Of a stretch of DNA of 38,338 nt, positions 31,589 through 38,338 are shown piece after piece. Both the position numbers and the translations under genes were made by a program. The DNA is from Clostridia bacterium (GTDB taxonomy: Bacteria > Bacillota > Clostridia > Oscillospirales > CAG-272), in NCBI GenBank assembly GCA_017522795.1, contig JAFWXZ010000027.1, forward strand, positions 1-38,338, in the 5' to 3' direction. Below the pieces are notes generated by a model that saw only the letters and a program-made list of their open reading frames with translations, was not told where the DNA came from and ran no database searches. Position 1 is the stretch's first letter, and each line of letters starts with the position of its first letter.

Positions 31589-32043
31589 AAAATGAATTGA
31601 AGTTTTATACATCCTTACCATTGTTTATACTTACTACTTGCATAATGTGGGGAATGTCTTTAAGCCTTATTTACTTTTTTGTGATTTCTTATGATGCCAC
31701 TGATTTCTGGTGGTGGCTTTCGGTGATATTAATATACGGTTTATCAATTGGTTTGCCAATTTTGATTTATCTAAGAACAATGTCTAAAATACATTTAAAT
31801 GAAAGTGGCATTAAGAAAACAGTTTTTGGTAAAGAAAAATTTATTAAATGGGAAGATGTTCGTGATTTTCAAATCTTAACACGACCAAACGGATATTCAT
31901 ATATTATTATCTCCGATAATCAGATAAATACTGAGAGCTTTGAAAAAGTTATTAAGGAAAAGAGTATAATCTATTTTACGTACAATGAAAAAGCTGTTGA
32001 ATTTATTAATGATAAGATCATGAACAAGGATATAAATAATTGA
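31585..32043 (+). CDS. Small membrane protein with PH-like domain, possible immunity protein
   Basis: The 152-residue product has two membrane helices (residues about 10-34 and 42-61). A C-terminal cytoplasmic domain (about 67-150) has the alternation of a PH-like or YcxB-like domain (KIHLNESGIKKTVFG, then KFIKWEDVRDFQ and SYIIISD). A GGAAATC-type site lies ahead; the start overlaps the stop of the immunity remnant. It sits in the Rhs island in the position of an immunity gene, before a scar of Rhs DNA. The gene at 33870 has a similar layout of two helices and a strand-rich domain. Base composition is AT-rich compared with the flanks, as in exchanged toxin/immunity cassettes. The immunity role is inferred from context. 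Confidence 0.7.
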   Translation: MKNELKFYTSLPLFILTTCIMWGMSLSLIYFFVISYDATDFWWWLSVILIYGLSIGLPILIYLRTMSKIHLNESGIKKTVFGKEKFIKWEDVRDFQILTRPNGYSYIIISDNQINTESFEKVIKEKSIIYFTYNEKAVEFINDKIMNKDINN

Positions 32044-32061
32044 TTTTTCGCATCCAACCTT

Positions 32062-32099
32062 GGCGAACTTGCCTTTTGGCAGGCTCGCCTTTTCTTTTT
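32062..32099 (+). terminator. Terminator of the first membrane-protein gene in the Rhs island
   Basis: GGCGA-act-TGCC-TTTT-GGCA-ggc-TCGCC style hairpin, then TTTTCTTTTTC, about 20 bases after the stop at 32043. The T-rich tail also begins the Rhs scar. Confidence 0.7.
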
Positions 32100-32100
32100 C

Positions 32101-32214
32101 TCCTTCGATCAATTAGTGTGCTAAAACAACAAAGCTCTTGACAAGACCTATATTTACAGTTATAATGAAATTGGAAATATAACAAAAAAAGCAATAAAAA
32201 ATTATGGGATTTAA
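32101..32214 (+). pseudogene. Rhs YD-repeat scar
   Basis: The frame reads SFDQLVC, a TAA stop, then NNKALDKTYIYSYNEIGNITKK and a second stop. This is plainly an Rhs/YD repeat ('QLxRENNxxxDKTYxYxYDxxGNI') with an internal stop and no start. It shares about 60 bases of imperfect identity, including the TTTTCTTTTTCTC lead, with a second scar at 34345. Such scars are left when a new C-terminal cassette is inserted into an rhs gene. Confidence 0.8.
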
Positions 32215-32245
32215 TCCTTAAAGCATTATCCCAATAGAGGAAAAA

Positions 32246-32662
32246 ATGAATAATATTTTTGAACAACTATTTCAATATGGCTTTCATGACACCGAATTAT
32301 CTTCTATTTGCGGACAAAATTTAGAAATCAGTTTATTCTTTCAAAAAGGATTATATCTATTAGATAAAACCGGAAAAGAGACTTTTTTGTCCAAACCTAT
32401 TCAAATTGAATTGAAACTCGAATCATATTGTCAACATTTTGAAAATGCTATAGAAGTTAAAGAATATGGGGGGAAAATAAAATTTCTGAATTACTCACAA
32501 ATGAAAAAATATTTGGAAAAAGGAAATTTCGAAATTTTTATGGCTTATTATAGCAATTTTAATAATTGTATAATGTTTGAAGGTAGTATTTCAAAAAAAA
32601 ATATTCAGTTATCCATTGAAGGAATTAGAACTATAATTATTACCGAAATTAATTCGTGCTAA
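32246..32662 (+). CDS. Putative Rhs-associated immunity protein
   Basis: The 138-residue soluble, AT-rich gene starts behind a GAGG-type site. Its N-terminus (FEQLFQYGFHDTELSSICGQNLEIS, split over two strands) has the 'HDxExxSI' start of small immunity-type proteins found beside polymorphic toxins. The C-terminal segment MFEGSISKK is duplicated in the remnant at 31492. It sits directly between a Rhs scar and the Rhs core, with its stop codon immediately before Rhs-homologous sequence, which is the usual place of a displaced immunity gene. The cognate toxin is not in this window, so it may be an orphan. The role is inferred. Confidence 0.65.
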   Translation: MNNIFEQLFQYGFHDTELSSICGQNLEISLFFQKGLYLLDKTGKETFLSKPIQIELKLESYCQHFENAIEVKEYGGKIKFLNYSQMKKYLEKGNFEIFMAYYSNFNNCIMFEGSISKKNIQLSIEGIRTIIITEINSC

Positions 32663-32683
32663 AATTGCTACAGCAATATTCTT

Positions 32684-33868
32684 GTGGATCTTTACGGTCA
32701 GAGAACTAAGGTAACCTATAGCTTTTTCCCCGGCGTGGCGCAGCAGATAGACTACCTCGCAAGCTCTACCACCGAGTACACCTACGACAACAGCGGCAGG
32801 CTTGTAAACGAGCGTTGTGTTTCGGTCTATGACGATAACTCAACCGAAACCCACGAGTTCACCTATCTCTACGACGAGAGCGGTATTATTGGCGCGATGT
32901 TCAGCAAGAACGGCGCGACTGCAACGCCTTACTATTACCGTAGGAACTTACAGGGTGACGTGACTGCGATCTACAATCAAAGTGGAACTAAAGTCGCAGA
33001 ATACGCCTACGATGCGTGGGGCAACTGCACTGTCACATACAGCGGCGATTACAACATCGCATACACCAATCCTATCCTATACAGAGGCTATTATTATGAC
33101 CGAAGTACAGGACTGTACTACCTCAACGCACGCTATTACAACCCCCAGTGGCGTAGATTTATCTCGCCCTCTAAAATTGAAGCATTAACTGCAAACGCAG
33201 TAAATGGTCTTAATTCGTATATTTATGCGAATAATAATCCAGTAAATGTTAAAATTAATTCATGCTTTTCGAGCGTAAAAAGTATAGATGAAGAAATTGC
33301 TTCAACAAGTGCGGCTGGTTCTTTACCGTTTAATAGTTTAGGATGGTTCGGTTCTATGATTTCCGGGTTGTCTTCCGTACATGGCTTTGTTGATAAAGTA
33401 TCATCCTACTTAGTAGGTTCGATGGATGGCTTGCTGAATTATGCTGGCATTGCAAAGTTAAATGGATTTCAATCAAAGCTATCTACCTACTCAAAATGGT
33501 TGCTTGGCATTGGAATCGGATTGGATATAGCAGTAAGTGCTTACGATAACTATCATAATCATAATCTAACCGAAGGACAGAAATGGGCCAGTTTTGTTGC
33601 TGATTTAGGATATATCGGGGCCACATCCGCTTTGGCATATGGTGCTGGTATATTAGTAACAAAAGGTTCTGTCGCTTTAGGTACAGCGGTCGCAGGTTAT
33701 ACATTAGGAGCTACAATAGGAGGAGTTACTATCGGTTTTGCAGGTGCAATTGCAATAGGAGCGACAGTGGTTGTTGTGGGAGTTGTAGCAGGTACTATTC
33801 TCATTGCTGTTGTATCGGACGCGCTTGATAATTTGTGGGAACAGAAAAAGGAGGAATGGCTTTTTTAA
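32684..33868 (+). CDS. N-terminally truncated Rhs core protein with hydrophobic toxin-like tip
   Basis: The GTG at 32684 is only a formal start: homology to Rhs continues in frame back to 32663, right after the immunity stop, and no ribosome-binding site is seen. Residues about 25-165 hold YD repeats (TTEYTYDNSGRLVNE) and the Rhs core (RNLQGDVTAIYNQSG, then GYYYDRSTGLYYLNARYYNPQWRRFISP). The core ends near NSYIYANNNPVN (about residue 185). The variable tip (about 190-394) is AT-rich and hydrophobic, with several Gly/Ala-rich helices between residues 270 and 380 and a charged end (NLWEQKKEEWLF). This suggests a membrane-inserting toxin, but it matches no family I know. The full rhs gene is absent, so this is a silent cassette or needs recombination. 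Confidence 0.82.
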   Translation: MDLYGQRTKVTYSFFPGVAQQIDYLASSTTEYTYDNSGRLVNERCVSVYDDNSTETHEFTYLYDESGIIGAMFSKNGATATPYYYRRNLQGDVTAIYNQSGTKVAEYAYDAWGNCTVTYSGDYNIAYTNPILYRGYYYDRSTGLYYLNARYYNPQWRRFISPSKIEALTANAVNGLNSYIYANNNPVNVKINSCFSSVKSIDEEIASTSAAGSLPFNSLGWFGSMISGLSSVHGFVDKVSSYLVGSMDGLLNYAGIAKLNGFQSKLSTYSKWLLGIGIGLDIAVSAYDNYHNHNLTEGQKWASFVADLGYIGATSALAYGAGILVTKGSVALGTAVAGYTLGATIGGVTIGFAGAIAIGATVVVVGVVAGTILIAVVSDALDNLWEQKKEEWLF

Positions 33869-33869
33869 T

Positions 33870-34313
33870 ATGAAAAGAATATATCTATTTAGTAGAACTC
33901 TAAGGTTTTTTTTTATAATATCTTGTATATTCCTAGTTTATGGTATGTTTGAAATTGTTCAAAGCGATTTTAATTTTTTAAACTTGCTTTTACTAGCGAT
34001 ATCCATTTGTTTTGTCGTTGCTTGGTTAATATATACTTATTCTTTGGGCTTATTTTTTGATAAGGAGAACGATAAACTTAAAATTGTTACAGGATTTTCA
34101 AAAAAAGAGATAAATGAACGTGTTCTAAGTAATATCAATTCTATTGACGTCGAACTTAATGGCAACTTGGGTATGACTTTTATTATTAACTATAAGCATA
34201 ATTGTGCGGAAAAAATAGAATATAAGTTTTATAGAATTTCTATTCTGGAAAAATCACAATATAAAAGGCTCAAAAAACAATTGAACAAAATAAATTGTTC
34301 GTTATCAATTTAA
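33870..34313 (+). CDS. Two-helix membrane protein, probable immunity partner of the Rhs tip
   Basis: The 147-residue protein starts one base after the Rhs stop, with GGAGG about 15 bases ahead. Two membrane helices (residues about 11-28 and 37-60) precede a basic, strand-rich domain (KLKIVTGFSKKEINERV, YKFYRISILEKSQYKRLKKQ). Its place right behind the toxin-like tip is that of the cognate immunity gene, and a membrane immunity protein fits a membrane-acting toxin. It shares the layout of the protein at 31585 but little direct sequence. It is very AT-rich. No family is recognised. Confidence 0.72.
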   Translation: MKRIYLFSRTLRFFFIISCIFLVYGMFEIVQSDFNFLNLLLLAISICFVVAWLIYTYSLGLFFDKENDKLKIVTGFSKKEINERVLSNINSIDVELNGNLGMTFIINYKHNCAEKIEYKFYRISILEKSQYKRLKKQLNKINCSLSI

Positions 34314-34344
34314 AATATCAATACCAATACTCTTTTTCTTTTTC

Positions 34345-34425
34345 TCATTCGGCCAGCTTATCCGCGAAAACAACAAGGCTCTTGACAATACTTGCATTCG
34401 CGAGTATGAGAAATATAATATTTTA
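34345..34425 (+). pseudogene. Second Rhs YD-repeat scar
   Basis: The frame SFGQLIRENNKALDNTCIREYEKYN is an Rhs repeat without start or core, 32 bases behind the immunity-like gene. It parallels the scar at 32101, including the CTTTTTCTTTTTCTC lead, so both appear to derive from the same rhs position. Confidence 0.78.
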
Positions 34426-34435
34426 CCAAAAACGA

Positions 34436-34464
34436 GGGCGGAGTTTTTATGCTCTGCCCTTTTG
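34436..34464 (+). terminator. Weak terminator at the right border of the Rhs island
   Basis: GGGCGGAG and CTCTGCCC pair except for one position across an eight-base loop, followed by TTTT. Confidence 0.55.
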
Positions 34465-34508
34465 ATTTGTAAAAATTCAACAATATTTACAAAATTCACA
34501 TAAAAGCC

Positions 34509-34537
34509 TTGATATTTTGTGTGCGTTGTGTTATAAT
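34509..34537 (+). promoter_or_regulatory. Promoter of the riboswitch operon
   Basis: TTGATA, a 17-base spacer and TATAAT. The start at about 34544 leaves roughly 42 bases before the aptamer and 151 before the first ATG. Confidence 0.85.
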
Positions 34538-34585
34538 GTGTTAGCTGTGGAAGGAGCGGAGGCTCGCCGCGGCGATAATAAAGTT

Positions 34586-34652
34586 TTTTGGTATATGATT
34601 GCGATATGGGCAAGCGTTTCTACAAACCGCCGAGAATGGTTGACTACCGAAG
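34586..34652 (+). promoter_or_regulatory. Purine riboswitch aptamer, guanine-type
   Basis: The order matches the xpt-type purine aptamer. P1 is TTTTGGTA with TACCGAAG. P2 is TTGC with GCAA around the loop GATATGG. J2/3 is GTTTCTAC. P3 is AACC with GGTT around loop GCCGAGAAT, whose CC can make the loop-loop pairs with the GG of L2. J3/1 is GACTA, whose C (34644) is the ligand-pairing base of guanine sensors (U in adenine sensors). Position 23 of J1/2 is G instead of the usual A (TATGAT versus TATAAT), a variant that might tune the ligand. It precedes a YgjV-like and a nucleoside kinase gene, fitting nucleoside control. Confidence 0.85.
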
Positions 34653-34675
34653 TGACGTAGTCAATTTTATTTTTC
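34640..34675 (+). terminator. Riboswitch-controlled terminator that overlaps the aptamer
   Basis: TTGACTAC (34640-34647) pairs perfectly with GTAGTCAA (34657-34664), followed by TTTTATTTTT. The left arm is made of the end of P3, J3/1 and the first bases of P1, so aptamer and terminator cannot form together. Ligand binding should therefore prevent termination and switch the operon on. Confidence 0.82.
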
Positions 34676-34694
34676 TCGGAGGTTTTTTTGTTTT

Positions 34695-34991
34695 ATGGAT
34701 ACGAAAATTGTAATGGAAATTCTCGGCTACGTGGGCACTGCCCTCGTGCTGCTATCATTTCTGATGACAGATTTAAAATGGCTGAGAATCTTTAATATGT
34801 GCGGAGGCTTTTTAAGCCTTGTTTACGCGATATACACAAACACGATGCCCGTGGTAGTGCTGAACGGCTCGCTGATTACAATTAACGGTATACAGCTTAT
34901 GCGGATAATTCGCTCGGAGAAAGAGGCAAAAGCTGCAGACGGCGAGCATATAATAGAGAAAGAAAATGAGAAAGACGAGGCAAAAGGATGA
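34695..34991 (+). CDS. YgjV-like small membrane protein
   Basis: The 98-residue protein has three membrane helices and the YgjV-type pattern: LGYVGTALVLLSFLMTDLKWLRIFN at the start (strung over the first helix), a G-rich second helix and a third with 'NGSLITINGIQLMRI'. A charged 25-residue tail follows. YgjV family members are uncharacterised inner-membrane proteins. An ATGA overlap joins it to the nucleoside kinase gene, and both are behind the purine riboswitch. The GGAGG site lies about 12 bases before the ATG, after the terminator. Confidence 0.8.
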   Translation: MDTKIVMEILGYVGTALVLLSFLMTDLKWLRIFNMCGGFLSLVYAIYTNTMPVVVLNGSLITINGIQLMRIIRSEKEAKAADGEHIIEKENEKDEAKG

Positions 34992-36688
34992 AGCTTATTA
35001 TAGACGGTCACGAGATAGTGGCAGAGGCGGGCAAATCCCTGCTTGATATGATACGGGAGCTTGGGCTTGTGACGGGAAAGCTGTCCACAGATCCCATAGC
35101 GGCAAAGATCGGCGGTGACGTATACACCTTAAACTATATTCCCCTGCGTGAGAAGGACGTTAAGGAGGACAGCGTGCGCGTAAGAGAGGCGATGATCGGC
35201 TCGGACGGCGTTGTTCGCCTGCTGAGATATCCCGACGCGGCAGGCCAGGAGGTCTACACCAGAACGGCGCAGTTCGTGCTGTTCCTCGCTATTGAGCAGC
35301 TTTGGCCCGAGGCGGAGGCTACCATGAGCTTTACCGTAGGCTCGGGACTTTACGTCAAGGTAAGCGGCGCCGAGGACTTCTCTGCCGAGGTGCTGCGCGA
35401 GAGAGTTGACAGGATAGTTGACGAAAACATACCCCTTATGCGCCACAGGATCACCACCGCAAAGGCGATAAAGTACTACAAGGAAAACGGCCAGGAGGAC
35501 AAGGCGCGCCTGCTCAGCTACCGCACCACCCCCACCTTTGATATTTACAGCCACGGCGACTTTGCCGACTACTTCTACGGCGAGGTTGCGCCCTCTACGG
35601 GCTACCTGCGCTCCTACGACATACTTGAGGCGGACGAGGGCTTTATCTTCGTATTTCCGCAGAAAAAGTGTCCCGACCGCGTGTCGCAGTACAAGGAGCT
35701 GCCCAACCTCTTTGCAGTATGCAACGAGGGCAAGGAATGGGGCGAGCTTATGGAGTGCGAGACGGTTGCAGATCTCAACGAGCTCGTTGAAAGCGGAAAG
35801 ATCCGCGAGCTTGTGAGAATAAACGAGGCTCTGCACGAGAAGCGATTTTCGGCTATTGCCGACCAGATATGCGAGAGAGGCGTTAAGGCGGTTATGCTGG
35901 CAGGCCCCAGCTCGTCGGGCAAGACAACCTCGGCAAACCGACTTTCCACCCAGCTTCGCGTTCACGGCAAAAAGCCCATACTTATGAGCCTTGACGACTA
36001 CTACGTAGACCGCGACAAGATTGCTCCCGGCCCCGACGGCAAGATCGACCTTGAACATATAAACACCATCGACACCGAGCTGTTCGGTCAGCATCTGCGC
36101 GCTCTGCTTGACGGCGAGGAGGTAGAGCTACCCTCATTCAGCTTTAAAAAGGGACGCCGCGAGTGGCTCGGTCACAAGCTACGCCTTACCGAAAAGTCGG
36201 TTATTATCGTTGAGGGACTTCACGCGATGAACCCCGTGCTACTGCCCGACGATCTTGATTCCAGCCTTATTTTCCGTCTTTTCGTCACTCCCCTGCTCCC
36301 CCTTAACCTTGATGACCACAACCGTATTCCCTCAAGCTACCTGCGCCTGCTTCGCCGCATAGTGCGTGATTACGAAACTCGCGGCGCGTCGGTGGCAAGA
36401 ACCCTTGATATGTGGCAGTCGGTAAGAGCCGGCGAGGAAAGATGGATATATCCCTATCAGGAGATGGCTGACGTGATTTTCAACAGCTCCACTCTCTACG
36501 AGATAGCCGTGCTGAAAAAGCACATCTTCCCTCTGCTGACCGAGATCGAGCCCTCAGACGAGTGCTACGACCAGGTGCGCTCTATCGTAAAGGTGCTGAA
36601 CTTCGTCCACGAGGCAGACGTTGACTACGAAATTCCGCCCACATCCCTCGTCCGCGAGTTCATCGGCGGAAATACATTCTATAAATAA
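34988..36688 (+). CDS. TGS-domain nucleoside (uridine-type) kinase
   Basis: The 566-residue protein has an N-terminal TGS domain (about 1-60) and a second segment like threonyl-tRNA synthetase's editing-domain neighbour (about 65-220). The kinase domain follows (about 290-560), with the P-loop GPSSSGKT (306-313), the nucleoside-binding LDDYYVDRD and the lid region with RxxRRIVRDYETRG. This is the clostridial family annotated as uridine kinase or nucleoside kinase. It phosphorylates nucleosides with ATP; the exact base is not known from sequence, but guanine-type riboswitch control argues for a role in purine salvage. It is the last gene of the riboswitch operon, ended by the symmetrical terminator at 36737. 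Confidence 0.88.
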   Translation: MKLIIDGHEIVAEAGKSLLDMIRELGLVTGKLSTDPIAAKIGGDVYTLNYIPLREKDVKEDSVRVREAMIGSDGVVRLLRYPDAAGQEVYTRTAQFVLFLAIEQLWPEAEATMSFTVGSGLYVKVSGAEDFSAEVLRERVDRIVDENIPLMRHRITTAKAIKYYKENGQEDKARLLSYRTTPTFDIYSHGDFADYFYGEVAPSTGYLRSYDILEADEGFIFVFPQKKCPDRVSQYKELPNLFAVCNEGKEWGELMECETVADLNELVESGKIRELVRINEALHEKRFSAIADQICERGVKAVMLAGPSSSGKTTSANRLSTQLRVHGKKPILMSLDDYYVDRDKIAPGPDGKIDLEHINTIDTELFGQHLRALLDGEEVELPSFSFKKGRREWLGHKLRLTEKSVIIVEGLHAMNPVLLPDDLDSSLIFRLFVTPLLPLNLDDHNRIPSSYLRLLRRIVRDYETRGASVARTLDMWQSVRAGEERWIYPYQEMADVIFNSSTLYEIAVLKKHIFPLLTEIEPSDECYDQVRSIVKVLNFVHEADVDYEIPPTSLVREFIGGNTFYK

Positions 36689-36736
36689 TTCTGCGAAAAT
36701 CCGTGCCAAATCCGCACGAAAATTCGCCAGGCAAAC

Positions 36737-36774
36737 AAAAAACCACCCTCGGCGCACGCCTTGGGTGGTTTTTT
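36737..36774. terminator. Bidirectional terminator between convergent genes
   Basis: AAAAAACCACCC, an inner GGCG-CA-CGCC, and GGGTGGTTTTTT form a two-part stem with T-runs in both directions. It serves the nucleoside kinase (plus) and the XRE regulator (minus) genes. Confidence 0.95.
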
Positions 36775-36778
36775 ATTA

Positions 36779-37612
36779 TTAGTCCTCATCATCCTCATCG
36801 TCATCGTCTTCATCGTCGTATGCTTCACCGTGGATCTTTTTATCAAGGGCGGATGCGATAGAATAATAGACGGGTACGGTGACGAAAATGATCCAGGATG
36901 GATGCCAGTTTCCAAAATAGCAGCCGAAAATGAGATAAATAACGGCTGTAAGTACGGGATATGCAAATGTTGAAAAGCGTCTGGCATATATCGCCTCGAC
37001 CAGCGTGTAATAAACGGGTATGGTGACGAAGATTATCCACGCGGGATGCCAGCCGCCCAGCAGATCAAGAAATCCGCAAAGCAGGTATGCTATGGTGCAA
37101 ATTATCGGGTAAGGCAGCTCGAGCCAGAATTTTGTCTTTTTCTTTGTGTTGACGTCAATATTTACAGCTGCCCCATCGCCCACTGTGACGGTTCCACTGC
37201 CCTTATCATCAGACTTGTTTATATTTATTTTTAATCCGCTCCAGCCGATCTCAACCTTTTCGCCGGTTTTTTCCTCAACGATTATGCCGGACGAGCCTAT
37301 CTTGACCTTGTCGCCCGAGTTGTCGTTTATGTAAATAAAGCTGTTGTCCTTGCTATCGGCAGATTCATCATCCGATTGCTTATCGGGCTCCTCGGATTCC
37401 GCGTCTGTCCTCTCACCGTAGATAAGCTCGTCAAGCGAAAGACCGTATATTTTAGCAAGGGCGATAAGGTTATCCGTGTCGGGCGACGCCTCGCTGCGCT
37501 CCCATTTTGACACAGCCTGCCTGGACACGCCAAGCTTCTCCGCAAGCTCCTCCTGGGAGAGCCCCTGCTTCTTCCTTAATTCATATAATCTGTTTGCAGT
37601 TTCGATAGTCAT
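36779..37612 (-). CDS. XRE-family regulator with membrane-anchored C-terminus
   Basis: Residues 1-65 are a typical HTH_3 domain (LYELRKKQGLSQEELAEKLG, SRQAVSKWERSEASPDTDNL). An acidic linker and a strand-rich middle part follow (about 88-160). That part repeats the GEKVEIGWSGLKI / GDKVKIGSSGIIV pattern, as in domains of this regulator class. Four membrane helices come at about 165-255. They contain a duplicated motif, GGWHPAWIIFVTIPVYY and GNWHPSWIIFVTVPVYY. The C-terminus is a run of Asp and Glu. Such proteins sense membrane or envelope conditions, but the signal is unknown. A possible autoregulatory palindrome lies at 37630-37645. Start ATG 37612 has GGGG about eight bases ahead. Confidence 0.85.
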   Translation of the reverse strand: MTIETANRLYELRKKQGLSQEELAEKLGVSRQAVSKWERSEASPDTDNLIALAKIYGLSLDELIYGERTDAESEEPDKQSDDESADSKDNSFIYINDNSGDKVKIGSSGIIVEEKTGEKVEIGWSGLKININKSDDKGSGTVTVGDGAAVNIDVNTKKKTKFWLELPYPIICTIAYLLCGFLDLLGGWHPAWIIFVTIPVYYTLVEAIYARRFSTFAYPVLTAVIYLIFGCYFGNWHPSWIIFVTVPVYYSIASALDKKIHGEAYDDEDDDDEDDED

Positions 37613-37629
37613 TGAATATTCCCCTTTGG

Positions 37630-37645
37630 TTAGATTTGTATCTAA
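37630..37645 (-). promoter_or_regulatory. Inverted repeat in the leader of the XRE regulator gene, possible operator
   Basis: TTAGATTTGTATCTAA on the plus strand is a perfect six-base inverted repeat with a four-base centre, 18 bases before the start codon. XRE regulators commonly bind such sites, so self-control is possible. Confidence 0.5.
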
Positions 37646-37716
37646 ATTCTATCAAATAGCGTCTTTTTTTACCATACTTTTTAGTTTTCATTTGCGCAAC
37701 TATCGGTTGCATTTTA

Positions 37717-37745
37717 ATTATAGCGCAAATTCCCCTCGGTTTCAA
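37717..37745 (-). promoter_or_regulatory. Promoter of the XRE regulator gene
   Basis: The minus strand shows TTGAAA, a 17-base spacer and TATAAT, about 100 bases before the coding start. The leader opens with a small GCAAC...GTTGC hairpin. Confidence 0.75.
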
Positions 37746-37756
37746 GAGGAAAATAA

Positions 37757-37797
37757 AGAAAACCACCCGAGGAGTACTCCAAGGGTGGCTGTTTTTG
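37757..37797 (-). terminator. Terminator of the DUF2130 gene
   Basis: CCACCC-tt-GGAG-TACTCC-tc-GGGTGG on the minus strand is followed by TTTTCTTTATTTT. It lies about 85 bases beyond the stop at 37874; the interval holds nothing recognisable. Confidence 0.85.
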
Positions 37798-37873
37798 GGG
37801 GAAGAAAAAGTCTATATGTGTATGTTGGTATGCAGAGAACAGATTTATATGTTTCTATTTTCCCCCTCAAAAA

Positions 37874-38338
37874 CTATTCTGTTTTTCCTGATTTGAGCTC
37901 GGCAAACATTGCTTGCATTGTGGGGTTTCCTTTTGTAAGACTTTTTATACTCAAATCATCTGCTTTTTGGTTCGCTATGCGAAAATTCTTTACAGAAAGG
38001 GTGAGTTCGGTTTTTATTTTCTCTAGATTTTTAATAGTATCGTCAATTTTTTTAATTGCATCATTAAAATGTTTATCTGCCAAACGATAATTTTCCCCCA
38101 TAGCTTTCTTAAAACCATTTAAATTCTCTTCAAACTCTGATATGTCATAATTTTGTTCCTTAACAAGCGCCAACTCTCTTTTATAATCAACAGAATTGAG
38201 TGCCGCATTTCGCAAAATGGTAATCAATGGGATAAAGAACTGCGGACGGATAACATACATTTTAGGATATCTGTGTGATTTTTCCACAATACCCATATTG
38301 TATTCCTCGTTGTCCGCTTCAAGCGTAGAAACAAGAAC
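37874..38338 (-). CDS. DUF2130 family protein, C-terminal part (N-terminus beyond window)
   Basis: The frame is open from the right edge; 154 residues are visible. The segment VSTLEADNEEYN, then SHRYPKMYVIRPQFFIPLITILRNAAL, is the conserved DUF2130 C-terminal block (Tyr-x-x-Met-Tyr-Val-x-Arg-Pro-Gln-Phe-Phe). A coiled-coil-like tail rich in Lys, Glu and Asp follows (about 70 residues), then a short basic end. Whole members are about 400-450 residues, with a long coiled coil before this region, and resemble RmuC-like nuclease-associated proteins. Their function is not established. A start codon inside the window (ATG at 38296) is an internal methionine only. Confidence 0.85.
   Translation of the reverse strand, partial: VLVSTLEADNEEYNMGIVEKSHRYPKMYVIRPQFFIPLITILRNAALNSVDYKRELALVKEQNYDISEFEENLNGFKKAMGENYRLADKHFNDAIKKIDDTIKNLEKIKTELTLSVKNFRIANQKADDLSIKSLTKGNPTMQAMFAELKSGKTE

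Noticed and set aside
27601-34334. 14-base match TCAATACCAATACT at 27602 and 34318
   Set aside because: A match of this length is expected by chance in a window of this size and it has no other shared context.
35129-36094. 321-residue minus-strand frame within the nucleoside kinase
   Set aside because: It is antisense to the TGS and P-loop domains and lacks any recognisable motif.

Overview
The window looks like a chromosomal piece of a gut-type Clostridia (Bacillota) genome. The reasons are strong AGGAGG ribosome-binding sites, many Gram-positive lipoproteins and secreted proteins with cysteine-rich modules, a pyrophosphate-type phosphofructokinase, a DUF975 protein, a Rex-controlled fermentative AdhE, a TGS-domain nucleoside kinase and a purine riboswitch. 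No tools were run; all family assignments are by eye. No tRNA, rRNA, CRISPR array or transposase was recognised.

Layout. Positions 1-20706 are transcribed leftward. They begin with three large exported proteins: a partial one with 66-bp repeats, an 883-residue lipoprotein, and a 1795-residue membrane-anchored giant with an (ENP)22 stalk. Upstream of them lie a membrane-bound LuxR-type regulator, a pyrophosphate-type phosphofructokinase, a YpmS-like membrane protein, an M3 metallopeptidase lipoprotein, a DUF975 protein, an SGNH esterase lipoprotein and a von Willebrand A lipoprotein. Five of these exported proteins share a Cys/His module that resembles a zinc ribbon.

Positions 20870-26221 hold one tight rightward operon with a consensus promoter, a perfect TetR-type operator and a terminator. 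It encodes an alpha/beta hydrolase, a TetR regulator with an in-frame TGA near its end, a flavin-reductase-like protein with a C-terminal segment resembling the protochlorophyllide reductase PCP_red domain, an NmrA-like dehydrogenase, a DUF1295 membrane reductase-like protein, a six-helix membrane protein, and a protein resembling ferredoxin-dependent bilin reductases (HY2/PcyA). Two independent tetrapyrrole-linked families in one inducible operon suggest a bilin or chlorophyll-catabolite reduction system. It does not resemble the known BilR route. This is the most exciting candidate here, but its substrate is inferred.

Positions 26222-27640 carry a candidate structured RNA (26366-26575) with its own promoter and terminator, a small hypothetical gene and a lipoprotein. 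adhE follows behind two Rex boxes, then a small-molecule phosphotransferase.

Positions 31459-34464 are an AT-rich Rhs toxin/immunity island. It contains a broken immunity gene, two small membrane proteins, a putative immunity gene, an N-terminally truncated Rhs core with a hydrophobic toxin-like tip, and two scars of Rhs YD repeats.

Positions 34509-36688 are a purine-riboswitch operon (YgjV-like protein and nucleoside kinase). Its terminator competes with the aptamer, which predicts an ON switch. The window ends with a membrane-anchored XRE regulator and the C-terminal part of a DUF2130 protein, both leftward.
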